A program made the position numbers and the translations under genes. Below, one piece after another: positions 24,355 to 33,312 of a stretch of DNA of 35,902 bases (position 1 is its first letter; each line of letters begins with the position of its first letter). Below the pieces are notes generated by a model, which was not told where the DNA came from, did no database searches, and saw only the letters and a program-made list of their open reading frames with translations. Source of the DNA: an uncultured Clostridia bacterium (GTDB lineage: Bacteria; Bacillota; Clostridia; Peptostreptococcales; Anaerovoracaceae); contig CAKQGQ010000022.1 of NCBI GenBank assembly GCA_934233735.1, positions 1 to 35,902 of the forward strand, in the 5' to 3' direction.

Positions 24355-25742
24355 AAATACCAAGAATTTTGCTGTGCGCCGGTGCAAGCGGCAGCGGGAA
24401 GACCTTACTGACCTGCGGAATTTTGCAGGCACTGATCCATCGAGGACTCTGGCCGGCTTCCTTCAAATGCGGACCGGATTACATCGATCCCATGTTTCAC
24501 AAAAAAGTGCTGGGGACGACATCCGGCAATCTGGATACGTTCTTTCTGGACGATGAAAGTCTGCGCTGGCTGTTTACCGAGCGGGCAAAGGACTGTGATA
24601 TTGCCGTGCTGGAAGGCGTCATGGGCTATTATGACGGTCTGGGCGGCATCAGCCAGAAGGCAAGTACTTATGATGTGGCGAGGGCGACGCAGACGCCGGC
24701 GATTCTGATCGTGAATGGCAAAGGGGTCAGTGCATCGTTGGCAGCGCAGATTCAGGGATTTCAAAATTTCAAAGCGGACAGCGGCATTGCCGGGGTCATC
24801 CTCAACCATGTCAACGAACCGATGTACCGACTGCTGAAAGCATATATCGAAGAAACCTGCCATGTGCCGGTGATCGGCTGGCTGCCGGAACTTGCGGACA
24901 TTCATCTGGAAAGCCGCCATCTGGGGCTGGTCATGCCGGATGAAGTAGAGGAGATTCAAAAAAAACTGATGCAGCTGGCTGAAGTGGTTGAACAGACCAT
25001 TGACCTCGAGCAGCTTCTTGCCATTGCCCAAACAGCCCCGGACATCAGCGGAATCGATCCGCTGACGAAACTGCCGGAGACAGACAGACTTTGCGAGGTA
25101 AAGCTTCGCGTCGGGGTAGCCGGAGACGAGGCATTCTGCTTCCTTTATGAGGATAATCTGCGGTTACTGGAACGCTTAGGTGCTGAAATCATCCCGTTTT
25201 CACCGATTCGGGATAAACAAATTCCGCTCGATCTTGATGGACTGATTTTTTATGGCGGATATCCGGAGCTTTATGCCGCAGCACTTTCGGCAAATAAGAC
25301 AATGATCGCAAGCATCCGCCGGGCAGATGCCGATGGTATACCGATTCTGGCTGAATGCGGCGGCTTCATGTATCTGGGAGAATCTATGGAAGACATAGAC
25401 GGGCAGGTTTATCCAATGGTCGGGCTGACAGAAGGCAAGGCTTACCGTACCGGCAAGCTGGTGCGATTTGGATATGTTGACTTAACTGCATCTCAGACGA
25501 GCAATGGATTCTTTGATGGATACGAGGATATCGGCATTCTCAAAGCCCATGAATTCCACTATTATGATACGACAGATAACGGCTGTGCTTTTCATGCACA
25601 GAAACCGGCAGGAACGCGAAATTGGGACTGCATGATCAGCAGGCCAAACCTGCTGGTGGGGTTTCCGCATATTTACTACTATGCAAACCCGAAATTCGCT
25701 CAAATCTTTTTAGATAAATGCAGACGCAGAAAGCATCTGTAA
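24351..25742 (+). CDS. cbiA: Cobyrinate a,c-diamide synthase
   Basis: A protein of 463 residues. The N-terminal P-loop CAGASGSGKTLLTCG and KCGPDYIDPMFH belong to the dethiobiotin-synthetase-like ATP domain. The C-terminal glutamine amidotransferase domain has the catalytic cysteine in ILAECGGFMYLG and the late histidine in KAHEFHYYD. It amidates the a and c carboxyls using glutamine and ATP. The ATG at 24351 was chosen because GGAGG is 7 bases upstream; earlier in-frame starts sit on or before that site. It is coupled to the fused CbiT end by ATGA. Confidence 0.95.
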   Translation: MKIPRILLCAGASGSGKTLLTCGILQALIHRGLWPASFKCGPDYIDPMFHKKVLGTTSGNLDTFFLDDESLRWLFTERAKDCDIAVLEGVMGYYDGLGGISQKASTYDVARATQTPAILIVNGKGVSASLAAQIQGFQNFKADSGIAGVILNHVNEPMYRLLKAYIEETCHVPVIGWLPELADIHLESRHLGLVMPDEVEEIQKKLMQLAEVVEQTIDLEQLLAIAQTAPDISGIDPLTKLPETDRLCEVKLRVGVAGDEAFCFLYEDNLRLLERLGAEIIPFSPIRDKQIPLDLDGLIFYGGYPELYAAALSANKTMIASIRRADADGIPILAECGGFMYLGESMEDIDGQVYPMVGLTEGKAYRTGKLVRFGYVDLTASQTSNGFFDGYEDIGILKAHEFHYYDTTDNGCAFHAQKPAGTRNWDCMISRPNLLVGFPHIYYYANPKFAQIFLDKCRRRKHL

Positions 25743-25757
25743 GAATGGAGACTCGCT

Positions 25758-26732
25758 ATGTTGTACTATACAGGCATCGCTTTGGCGGCCGGTTTTTTGC
25801 TCGATCTTGCCATCGGCGATCCACGATGGCTCTATCATCCGGTCAGATTGATCGGGAAACTGATAGACCGGCTCGAAAAGCATATCAGAAAAGTATTCCC
25901 GAAAACACCCGGTGGGGAACTGGCAGGCGGCATTCTGCTGGTCATCTGCGTCGTTTTCGTTACTGTAGGGGTAACCGCAGGACTTTTGCATGCGGCATAT
26001 GGGCTGCATGCGGCAGCAGGACTGGCACTGGAAACTTTTATGTGCTATCAGATGCTTGCGGTCCGCTCGCTGAAGGATGAAAGCATGCTTGTATATGATG
26101 CATTGACTTCGGGCAAAGAAAGCAGTTTGGTGGATGGCAGATATGCGGTTTCCCGTATCGTTGGACGTGATACGCAGAATCTGGACGAAACCGGTGTATC
26201 GAAAGCTGCTGTAGAGACAGTAGCGGAAAACTTCGGAGACGGAGTATTTGCCCCGATGTTTTACATGGCATTGGGAGGTCCGGTGTGCATGTATCTGTAT
26301 AAAGCAATCAATACCATGGATTCCATGCTTGGTTACAAAAATGAACGTTTTTTGTATTTCGGAAGAGCTGCGGCGAAGCTGGATGATGTGGTGAATTTTA
26401 TTCCGGCGAGGATGGCAGGCATCCTGCTGGTGATCAGTGCCTGGATAGGACCCTTTGACGGAAAGAACGCCGGCAGGATTTTTGCCAGAGACAGACGCAA
26501 ACACGCCAGCCCCAACTCGGCGCACACGGAGGCAGCAGCAGCCGGTGCTTTGGGCATTCAGCTTGCAGGCGATGCTTATTACTTCGGCAGGCTCTATGAA
26601 AAACCATTGATTGGAGATCCTCTGCAGGCGGTTGTTCCTGACGACATCCGCCGTATGAACCGGCTGATGTACGGGGCAGCTTTTTTATCCGTCGCTGTAC
26701 TGAGTGCCATCAGCTTCCTGCTTTACCGATAA
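25758..26732 (+). CDS. cbiB: Adenosylcobinamide-phosphate synthase
   Basis: A membrane protein of 324 residues. The opening hydrophobic segment with DLAIGDPRWLYHPVRLIG, then SLVDGRYAVSRIVGRDT, AAVETVAENFGDGVFAPMF and the HASPNSAHTEAAAAGAL loop are family marks. CbiB joins the aminopropanol phosphate arm to cobyric acid at the cytoplasmic membrane. Its partner CobD is the next gene, as is usual. SD GGAGA lies upstream of the ATG. Confidence 0.95.
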   Translation: MLYYTGIALAAGFLLDLAIGDPRWLYHPVRLIGKLIDRLEKHIRKVFPKTPGGELAGGILLVICVVFVTVGVTAGLLHAAYGLHAAAGLALETFMCYQMLAVRSLKDESMLVYDALTSGKESSLVDGRYAVSRIVGRDTQNLDETGVSKAAVETVAENFGDGVFAPMFYMALGGPVCMYLYKAINTMDSMLGYKNERFLYFGRAAAKLDDVVNFIPARMAGILLVISAWIGPFDGKNAGRIFARDRRKHASPNSAHTEAAAAGALGIQLAGDAYYFGRLYEKPLIGDPLQAVVPDDIRRMNRLMYGAAFLSVAVLSAISFLLYR

Positions 26733-26754
26733 AAGAAAGGCAGTCACAACTAAG

Positions 26755-27795
26755 ATGAAAGAAATGATACACGGCGGCGATATTTACCGCCATCCTGACA
26801 TAACGGATTTTTCTTCAAACTGCAATCCCTTCGGACCACCACAGTGCGTACAGGATGCCATCTGCCGGGCAGCCGGACAGATTGGGCATTATCCGGATGT
26901 GCAGTGCAGCAGACTGCGGAAAGCCTTAGCCGAAAAATTAAATATTCCACAGTCATGGATTTTTTTCGGTAACGGTGCAGCTGAAGTCATTTTTGCGGCC
27001 GTGCAGGCATGGAAACCGAAACAGGCGGTACTGCCGGCACCGACCTTTGCGGAATACGCACAGGCACTGGAAACCGTGGGATGTAAGATTCAATATGTTG
27101 AAACTGCGGAGGCAGACGGTTTTGCGATTCCGCAGACCATCGCCGACGCATTGACGGATGAAACAGACATGCTGTTTCTCTGTAACCCCAATAACCCAAC
27201 CGGAACCTTGCTTCCCAAAGAGAAACTGAAAAAGATTCTCCACCGTGCACATGAATGTGGTACAATGGTGGTGATAGACGAATGCTTTTTAGATTTCGTG
27301 GATAATGCTGCCGGCTATTCGATGCTTTCGGAACTTGCGGAGCATCCGCATATGCTTCTGCTCAAAGCTTTTACCAAGCTGTATGCGATGGCGGGAGTAC
27401 GGCTGGGATATGGAATTTCGAGCAATCCGGATATGATTGAGAAACTGGAATGCAGCGTGCAGCCGTGGAATGTTTCCATGCTCGCGCAGGCGGCCGGTAC
27501 GGCGGCTCTGTCTGCGGAGACTTATGTCCGGGACAGCTTGGCAGTCATACGAGAAGAAAAAAAATATTTGACCGAGCACATGAAACAGCTCGGATTAACG
27601 GTGTACGCATCCGAAGCCAATTATATCTTTTTCCGCGGACCGGAAGATCTCGGAAGCTGGCTGCCGGCGGAAGGGTTCTTAGTACGGGACTGCAGTAACT
27701 ACCGGGGATTGACCAAAGGCTATTACCGCATCGCCGTGCGGCTGCGGCCGGATAACGAGCGCCTTATTCGGACCTTAGAGAAACTTTTGGATTAA
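26755..27795 (+). CDS. cobD: L-threonine-O-3-phosphate decarboxylase
   Basis: A PLP enzyme of 346 residues of the aminotransferase I/II fold. The start region HGGDIYRHPDITDFSSNCNP is typical of CobD. NPNNPTG, DECFLDF and the PLP lysine K208 in AFTKLYAMAGVRLGYG are present. It makes (R)-1-aminopropan-2-ol phosphate for CbiB. The ATG at 26755 has AAAGG only at 14-base distance; the frame is open into the end of cbiB, but that extension is not CobD-like. It lacks the zinc-binding C-terminal extension seen in some CobD proteins. Confidence 0.93.
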   Translation: MKEMIHGGDIYRHPDITDFSSNCNPFGPPQCVQDAICRAAGQIGHYPDVQCSRLRKALAEKLNIPQSWIFFGNGAAEVIFAAVQAWKPKQAVLPAPTFAEYAQALETVGCKIQYVETAEADGFAIPQTIADALTDETDMLFLCNPNNPTGTLLPKEKLKKILHRAHECGTMVVIDECFLDFVDNAAGYSMLSELAEHPHMLLLKAFTKLYAMAGVRLGYGISSNPDMIEKLECSVQPWNVSMLAQAAGTAALSAETYVRDSLAVIREEKKYLTEHMKQLGLTVYASEANYIFFRGPEDLGSWLPAEGFLVRDCSNYRGLTKGYYRIAVRLRPDNERLIRTLEKLLD

Positions 27796-27813
27796 ATATT
27801 GGAGGGAATCAAC

Positions 27814-29343
27814 GTGGCAAAAGCAATTATGGTGCAGGGTACCATGTCAAACGCAGGAAAGAGCCTGATTACCGCAGGATTATGCAGAATTTTCAAACAG
27901 GACGGCTATAAAGTTGCCCCATTTAAATCACAGAATATGGCATTAAATTCCTTTATCACCGAGGACGGCATGGAAATGGGCCGTGCACAGGTCATGCAGG
28001 CAGAAGCAGCCGGCATTGCACCGGATGTGCGCATGAATCCAATCCTCCTTAAACCGACCAACGATGTGGGCAGTCAGGTTATCGTCAATGGAGAGGTGAT
28101 GGGGACTATGAGTGCTCGCGATTACTTCGCCTTTAAGCATAAGCTGGTGCCGGACGTGATGAAAGCCTTCAACGAACTCAGCGCCGAAAACGATATCATT
28201 GTGATCGAAGGGGCGGGAAGTCCCGCAGAGGTAAACCTGAAAGACGAAGATATCGTCAATATGGGCATGGCGAAAATGGCAAAAGCACCGGTACTTCTGG
28301 TTGGCGACATCGACCGTGGCGGCGTATTTGCACAGCTGATCGGCACTGTCAGTCTGCTGGAAGAGGAGGAAAAGAAGATGGTCAAAGGCCTGATCATCAA
28401 CAAATTCCGTGGCGACAAAACCATTCTCGACCCGGGCATTGCGATTTTGGAAGAAAAGTCCGGCATCGATGTAGTCGGTGTAGCGCCATATCTGCAGATT
28501 GACATCGAAGACGAAGACAGCCTCAGCGAGCGACTGGATTTTCGCGGAAATGGCGATACGGCGGCTCTCATTGATATTGCTGTCATCCGCCTGCCACGCA
28601 TTTCTAACTTCACAGACTTGAACGTGATGGAAACCATTCCCGGCGTCAGCGTGCGCTATGTCAAAAACGCACAAGAACTGAAAGATCCGGATATGATCGT
28701 GCTTCCGGGATCGAAAAATACCATTTCGGATTTATTGTGGATGCGTCAGAACGGACTGGAAGCAGCCATACTGAAACAGGCAGGCACCGGCAAAGTGGTT
28801 TTCGGCATTTGCGGCGGATTCCAAATGTTAGGTGAAACCCTTGCTGACCCATTGGGCATCGAAACCTCCGGTGAAGTCAGAGGCATGGGCTTGCTGCCGA
28901 TCGACACCGTCTTTTTAGATGAAAAGACCAGAACCCGGGTGACCGGCAGTTTTCTTACCGAAGACACTATTTTTGAAAGCTTGAAGGATCAAAAACTGGA
29001 AGCAGAAGGATACGAGATCCACATGGGACAGTCGACCTTAAAAGCAGGCGCAAAACATCTGCTCTCGCTTACGGATGCGGTCACGGGCCAGACCAAGCAG
29101 GACGGCGCTTACAAAGAAAATGTTTTTGGCTCATATGTCCACGGCATTTTCGACGGAGCAGGGATTGCGCAGACGGTTATTCAGGCATTAGCTGAAAAAA
29201 AAGGCGTACAGATGGGGGATATAGGCAGTATGACCTACGCCGAATACAAAGAAACCCAGTACGATCTGTTGGCAGCAAGCCTGCGGGAATATCTGAATAT
29301 GGAGAAGATCTATCGGATTTTAGAAACCGGTATTGATGAATAA
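27814..29343 (+). CDS. cbiP: Cobyric acid synthase
   Basis: A protein of 509 residues. The N-terminal ATP domain starts AKAIMVQGTMSNAGKS, with KSQNMALNSF and VGDIDRGGVFAQLIG. The C-terminal amidotransferase has the catalytic cysteine in GICGGFQMLG and histidine in GSYVHGIFD. It amidates carboxyls b, d, e and g. The GTG at 27814 was chosen because GGAGGG is about 7 bases upstream; the TTG at 27799 lies before that SD. Length and domains are normal for CbiP/CobQ. Confidence 0.95.
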   Translation: MAKAIMVQGTMSNAGKSLITAGLCRIFKQDGYKVAPFKSQNMALNSFITEDGMEMGRAQVMQAEAAGIAPDVRMNPILLKPTNDVGSQVIVNGEVMGTMSARDYFAFKHKLVPDVMKAFNELSAENDIIVIEGAGSPAEVNLKDEDIVNMGMAKMAKAPVLLVGDIDRGGVFAQLIGTVSLLEEEEKKMVKGLIINKFRGDKTILDPGIAILEEKSGIDVVGVAPYLQIDIEDEDSLSERLDFRGNGDTAALIDIAVIRLPRISNFTDLNVMETIPGVSVRYVKNAQELKDPDMIVLPGSKNTISDLLWMRQNGLEAAILKQAGTGKVVFGICGGFQMLGETLADPLGIETSGEVRGMGLLPIDTVFLDEKTRTRVTGSFLTEDTIFESLKDQKLEAEGYEIHMGQSTLKAGAKHLLSLTDAVTGQTKQDGAYKENVFGSYVHGIFDGAGIAQTVIQALAEKKGVQMGDIGSMTYAEYKETQYDLLAASLREYLNMEKIYRILETGIDE

Positions 29344-29358
29344 GAGGAAGCGGAAAGA

Positions 29359-30039
29359 ATGATGAATTTCAGAGAGAAAATAGAAGAAGTAAAACCGAGA
29401 GAAATCGAAGAAAAAAGCTTTGCCATTATCAGCGAAGAGCTGGGGACAAAAGATTTTGCGCCGAATACGGAGCTGATCGTCAAACGCTGCATCCACACCT
29501 CCGCTGACTTTGATTATGCTGACAACCTGTGCTTTTCGCAGGACGCAGCTGCGAAAGCCATGGAAGCCATCAAACGGGGCGTATCTGTGGTAACCGACAC
29601 CAATATGGCGAAAGCCGGGATTAACAAAGTGTCTCTCGCTAAATACGGCGGCAGCGTCCACTGCTTCATGGCAGACCCGGATGTGGCAGAAGCAGCCAGG
29701 TTGCACGGCACCACCCGTGCCAGTGAAAGCATGAAAAAAGCAGCCGGTCTCGGGAAGCCGTTTATCTATGCCATTGGCAATGCACCGACGGCACTGGTCA
29801 GCCTGTATGACCTGATACAGGAGGAAAAAGTTAAACCGGAACTGATCATCGGTGTGCCGGTCGGCTTCGTCAATGTCGTCCAGTCCAAGGAACTGATTAT
29901 GAGTGCAGATTTGCCTTATATTGTGGCCCGCGGACGCAAAGGCGGAAGCAATATCGCCGCCTGTATCGTCAATGCCTTGCTATATATGATCGACAATGAT
30001 AGATATTATTGGACAGATAAGAAAAAAGTGACTTGGTAG
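29359..30039 (+). CDS. cbiC: Cobalt-precorrin-8 methylmutase
   Basis: A protein of 226 residues. RCIHTSADFDYADNL contains the catalytic histidine (H46). VVTDTNMAKAGINK, AIGNAPTAL and the GVPVGFVNVVQSKE segment identify CbiC/CobH, which moves the C11 methyl to C12 to give cobyrinate. It is the last gene of the operon, and its final codons form the 5' arm of the terminator. An upstream AGAGGAAG serves as SD; the second ATG (29362) is an equally possible start. Confidence 0.94.
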   Translation: MMNFREKIEEVKPREIEEKSFAIISEELGTKDFAPNTELIVKRCIHTSADFDYADNLCFSQDAAAKAMEAIKRGVSVVTDTNMAKAGINKVSLAKYGGSVHCFMADPDVAEAARLHGTTRASESMKKAAGLGKPFIYAIGNAPTALVSLYDLIQEEKVKPELIIGVPVGFVNVVQSKELIMSADLPYIVARGRKGGSNIAACIVNALLYMIDNDRYYWTDKKKVTW

Positions 30040-30067
30040 TTTTCAGGCTATCAAGTCATTTTTTTTT
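30029..30067 (+). terminator. Terminator of the cobalamin operon
   Basis: An 11-bp stem TGACTTGGTAG/CTATCAAGTCA (30029-30039 and 30048-30058, one G-U pair) with an 8-base loop is followed by nine T. The 5' arm includes the cbiC stop codon. Confidence 0.92.
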
Positions 30068-30073
30068 GCGTTC

Positions 30074-30102
30074 TTGTGCAATCATTTTAGTGCTGCTAAA
30101 AT
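30074..30102 (+). promoter_or_regulatory. Promoter of the aminotransferase operon, with inverted repeat over the -10 box
   Basis: TTGTGC (30074-30079), a 17-base spacer and TAAAAT (30097-30102). The -10 box is the right arm of a perfect inverted repeat ATTTTAG-TGCTG-CTAAAAT (30084-30102), which could be a repressor operator. Confidence 0.55.
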
Positions 30103-30121
30103 AAGAGCAAGAAGCGAAAAA

Positions 30122-30133
30122 GTTCTTAAGAAC
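30122..30133. promoter_or_regulatory. 12-bp palindrome in the 5' leader, possible operator
   Basis: GTTCTTAAGAAC is a perfect 12-base palindrome about 20 bases after the -10 box and 32 bases before the start codon. Its position fits a regulator binding site; no regulator gene is adjacent. Confidence 0.35.
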
Positions 30134-30165
30134 GAAACAAGAGTTGAAAGGAAAAGGTGATTACT

Positions 30166-31293
30166 ATGAAGCTTAGAGATTTTAAATTGGAATGTTATTT
30201 TGGATTGTACGAATTTACCGCACCGTATCTGCTGACGCAGTCGGACTGCGAATCCATGAGCACGGAAGAGCTTTTGGCAATGGAACCGGGCGCAAAGGAA
30301 GAATATCTGAATCAGTGGCTCGGCTACAGCGAAACATGGGGCGACCCACAGCTCAGAGAGATTATCGCCGCACAATACAAAGATATGAAGGCAGAAAACA
30401 TTCTCGTTTTCCACGGCGCACAGGAAGCAATCTTCGCGTACATGAATGTCATCCTCAATCCGGGAGACCACATGATCGCGATGTATCCGAACTATCAGTC
30501 TGCGTATGAAGTGGCAAACTCCGTACCAAACTGTACATTCTCGAAATGGTTTGTGAAGGACGACGGAGAAAAATGGGTTGTAGACTTCGATGAACTGGAA
30601 GCTATGATTCAGCCGAATACCAAGGTTATCGCAATCAACACGCCGAACAATCCAACCGGATACACCTTCACAAATGCAGAAATCGAAAAGCTTTGTGCAA
30701 TCTGTAAGAAACACGATATTTATCTTTTCTCGGACGAAGTTTACAAGGGACTTGAAATGGACGGAGAGAAGAGAGACTGGGTTGCGGATCATTATGACAA
30801 GGCAATTTCGCTCGGTGTTATGTCAAAGTCATACGGCCTTGCAGGTCTCAGAGTGGGCTGGCTTGCAGCAAAGGATACGCAGCTTCTCAATCAGCTTGTA
30901 AAATTCAAACATTACATGAGTATCTGTGACGCGGCTCCGTCCGAATATCTCACAAAGGTTGCGCTTAAGCACAGCGACGAACTGCTTGAAAGAAGCGTAA
31001 AATTAATCGAAGAAAACATCAAACTTGCAGACGCTTTCTTTGAAAAATACGACTATCTCTTTGAAAAGAAGCCGATTACATGCGGACCGGTTGCTTTCCA
31101 CAAACTGTTAATCGACATGCCGGTTAAGGATTTCTGTCAGATGGCAGTAGATAAGAAGGGCGTGCTTCTTCTTCCGGCAAATATTTATGAAATGGATGAG
31201 CAGTATTTCAGAATGGGATACGGTAGAAGAGGCGTTCCGGAAGCTCTTCAGAAATTCGAAGAATTCCTGATTGAAAACGGATTTGCGAAATAA
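30166..31293 (+). CDS. PLP-dependent class I/II aminotransferase
   Basis: A protein of 375 residues of aspartate-aminotransferase fold type I. HGAQEAIFAYMNV, NTPNNPTGYTF, FSDEVYKG and the PLP lysine K221 in SKSYGLAGLRVGW are visible. The N-terminal LECYFGLYEFTAPYLL and LNQWLGYSETWGDPQLRE belong to a subgroup without an assigned substrate known to me. The ATG at 30166 was chosen because AAGGTGAT lies 4 bases before it; a GTG at 30157 overlaps that site. It heads a four-gene operon with OCD-, PhzF- and GNAT-family genes, so an amino acid or amino-acid-derived product is likely, but the reaction is unknown. Confidence 0.88.
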   Translation: MKLRDFKLECYFGLYEFTAPYLLTQSDCESMSTEELLAMEPGAKEEYLNQWLGYSETWGDPQLREIIAAQYKDMKAENILVFHGAQEAIFAYMNVILNPGDHMIAMYPNYQSAYEVANSVPNCTFSKWFVKDDGEKWVVDFDELEAMIQPNTKVIAINTPNNPTGYTFTNAEIEKLCAICKKHDIYLFSDEVYKGLEMDGEKRDWVADHYDKAISLGVMSKSYGLAGLRVGWLAAKDTQLLNQLVKFKHYMSICDAAPSEYLTKVALKHSDELLERSVKLIEENIKLADAFFEKYDYLFEKKPITCGPVAFHKLLIDMPVKDFCQMAVDKKGVLLLPANIYEMDEQYFRMGYGRRGVPEALQKFEEFLIENGFAK

Positions 31294-31405
31294 GAAACAG
31301 GATTTGATAAGGCGTGAAGAAAACGGCATTGCTTTTATCCTTTGGAAACGATACAATGGAAGCAGCAGAAGGCGTTGTCGGAAACTTTTTAGGAGGAATT
31401 TTGCG

Positions 31406-32404
31406 ATGAAAACTTTATTATTAAGCAAAAATGATGTGGAAAGCATCTTGACGATGGAAGGCGTAATCGAAGCGGTGAAGGACGGTTACCGTGCCTTTGA
31501 GGAAGGCTGCGTGCAGCAGCCGGACATCGTTTCGATGGAAATGCCCGAATACAATGGAGAAACTGACATAAAATCCTGCTACAATGAGGGAAATAAAAGC
31601 ATTTCCGTAAAGACTGCATCGGGATTCTTTGACAACGGAAAGAAAAATACGCTTCCGACGATGATTGGCGTTATTCAGGTCTTTGACGGACAGACAGGGG
31701 TGCTGCTCTGTGTTATGGACGGCAGCCTGATTACCGGAATTCGTACCGGAGCGGCAGGAGCGATTTCCTCGGAGCTTTTGGCAAGAAAAGACGCGAAGAC
31801 CGTCTGCGTCATCGGCGGAGGAGGACAGGCAAGAATGCAGGTATACGGCCTTTGTAAGGTTCGTGATATTAAAACCGTAAAGGCTTTCAGCCCTTACCCG
31901 CCTGAACTTGCACAATATAAGAAAGATGTAGAGGCCAAAACAGGCATAGAAGTAATTATTTGTGATACGGTAGAGGATGCCGCAAAAGACGCGGACATCA
32001 TCATCACAACAACACCTTCAAAGGAATTCCTGCTTCCGGTGGAGATTGTGAAAACAGGTACGCACATTGTCGCGGTTGGCGCCGATATGGCAGGGAAGAA
32101 CGAGGTGGATCCGAAACTTTTCGCAAATGCGAAGGTTGTGAACGATAATATCGCCCAGTGTATCAGCAGGGGCGAAACCAGAAATGCGGTAATGGCCGGT
32201 ATCATCAAGGAAGAGGATATTTATGCCGAAATCGGTGAAATTCTTACAGGCAAGAAACAGGGACGAACCGATGATGCGGAAATTACAATTTTCGATACGA
32301 CCGGAATGGCGATTCAGGACAATGTAACGGCTATGAATGTGTACCTGACGGCCAAGGAAAAAGGAATCGGACAGTATTTTGAATTTTTGGAAGGAGAAGC
32401 ATAA
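31406..32404 (+). CDS. Ornithine cyclodeaminase/mu-crystallin family protein
   Basis: A protein of 332 residues. The substrate region contains K69 (SVKT) and R113 (GIRTGAAGA); the Rossmann domain has VIGGGGQARMQ (about 136-144). The family includes ornithine cyclodeaminase, alanine dehydrogenase and imine/ketimine reductases, so the exact substrate cannot be read. AGGAGG at 31391-31396 lies 9 bases upstream of the ATG. The 112 bases between it and the aminotransferase gene hold no recognisable hairpin or promoter. The stop is one base from the PhzF ATG. Confidence 0.88.
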   Translation: MKTLLLSKNDVESILTMEGVIEAVKDGYRAFEEGCVQQPDIVSMEMPEYNGETDIKSCYNEGNKSISVKTASGFFDNGKKNTLPTMIGVIQVFDGQTGVLLCVMDGSLITGIRTGAAGAISSELLARKDAKTVCVIGGGGQARMQVYGLCKVRDIKTVKAFSPYPPELAQYKKDVEAKTGIEVIICDTVEDAAKDADIIITTTPSKEFLLPVEIVKTGTHIVAVGADMAGKNEVDPKLFANAKVVNDNIAQCISRGETRNAVMAGIIKEEDIYAEIGEILTGKKQGRTDDAEITIFDTTGMAIQDNVTAMNVYLTAKEKGIGQYFEFLEGEA

Positions 32405-32405
32405 A

Positions 32406-33302
32406 ATGAAATTTCAGATTGTAGATGCATTTACCGACAAAATCTTCGGAGGAAATCCCGCAGGCATTGTAATTCTGCCGAAATACGAGAGCTTCCCGGA
32501 TGATGAAACGATGAGAAAAACAGCGGCAGAGCTCCGTTATTCCGAGACAGCATTCGTAAAGCAGCTTGATGAAAACCGCTTTCAGACGAGATACTTCACG
32601 CCTGCTGCGGAGGTGGAACTTTGCGGACATGCAACCATCGGAACATTCTACACTTTGCTGCAAAACGGCATGATTCAGCCGGGAAACACATATATCAACG
32701 AAACGCTTTCGGGAACGCTCGAAATCGTTGTGAACGAGGACTCCGTTTTGATGGATATGGCAAAACCGCAGATTTTCGAGAGTATTGAGGAAGAAGCAGC
32801 ATTAAAGGAACTCTATGAAATCATGGGACTTTCCTGCGAAAATCAGGGAAAATGTGCGGTAAAACCGGAAATCTATTTCATTCCGAGGAAGGTTTCCACA
32901 GGACTTACGGACATTATGATGCCGGTGAAGGACGAGGCTGAGCTTGAAAAAATTGCTCCGGATTTTGCGGCTTTGACAGAGCTTTCGAAGCGTTACGAGG
33001 TTGTGGGTGTGCATGCCTTTACTTATAACACAGAAGACGGAATGATTCATGCGAGAAACTTTGCACCGCTTTACGAAATCGACGAAGAGGCGGCAACCGG
33101 GACTTCAAACGGTGCGCTTACATACTATCTGTACGATTACGGCATGATTGAACCTGAAAAAATTTACACCGTCGTGCAGGGAGAGAAAATGCAAAGACCA
33201 TCGAAAATCTCAACACAGCTCCTCTTAAAGGACGGGGAACCGCTGATCAAGGTCGGAGGTTTTGCGGTCACGCTGGCAGAAGGTGAAATCCATGTCGTTT
33301 AG
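32406..33302 (+). CDS. PhzF-family isomerase
   Basis: A protein of 298 residues with the two-domain DapF-like fold of PhzF. FTDKIFGGNPAGIV, the likely catalytic glutamate E47 (YSETAF), ELCGHATIGTFY and EEAATGTSNGAL are the family motifs. Only some members act in phenazine synthesis; most are isomerases or epimerases of unknown substrate, and no other phz genes are here. AAGGAG lies upstream in the end of the OCD gene; its stop is followed at once by AGGAGG of the next gene. Confidence 0.9.
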   Translation: MKFQIVDAFTDKIFGGNPAGIVILPKYESFPDDETMRKTAAELRYSETAFVKQLDENRFQTRYFTPAAEVELCGHATIGTFYTLLQNGMIQPGNTYINETLSGTLEIVVNEDSVLMDMAKPQIFESIEEEAALKELYEIMGLSCENQGKCAVKPEIYFIPRKVSTGLTDIMMPVKDEAELEKIAPDFAALTELSKRYEVVGVHAFTYNTEDGMIHARNFAPLYEIDEEAATGTSNGALTYYLYDYGMIEPEKIYTVVQGEKMQRPSKISTQLLLKDGEPLIKVGGFAVTLAEGEIHVV

Positions 33303-33312
33303 GAGGAAGCAG

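Noticed and set aside
32406..33302. PhzF gene as evidence of phenazine production
   Set aside because: No other phz genes are present, and most PhzF-family proteins are isomerases of other pathways.
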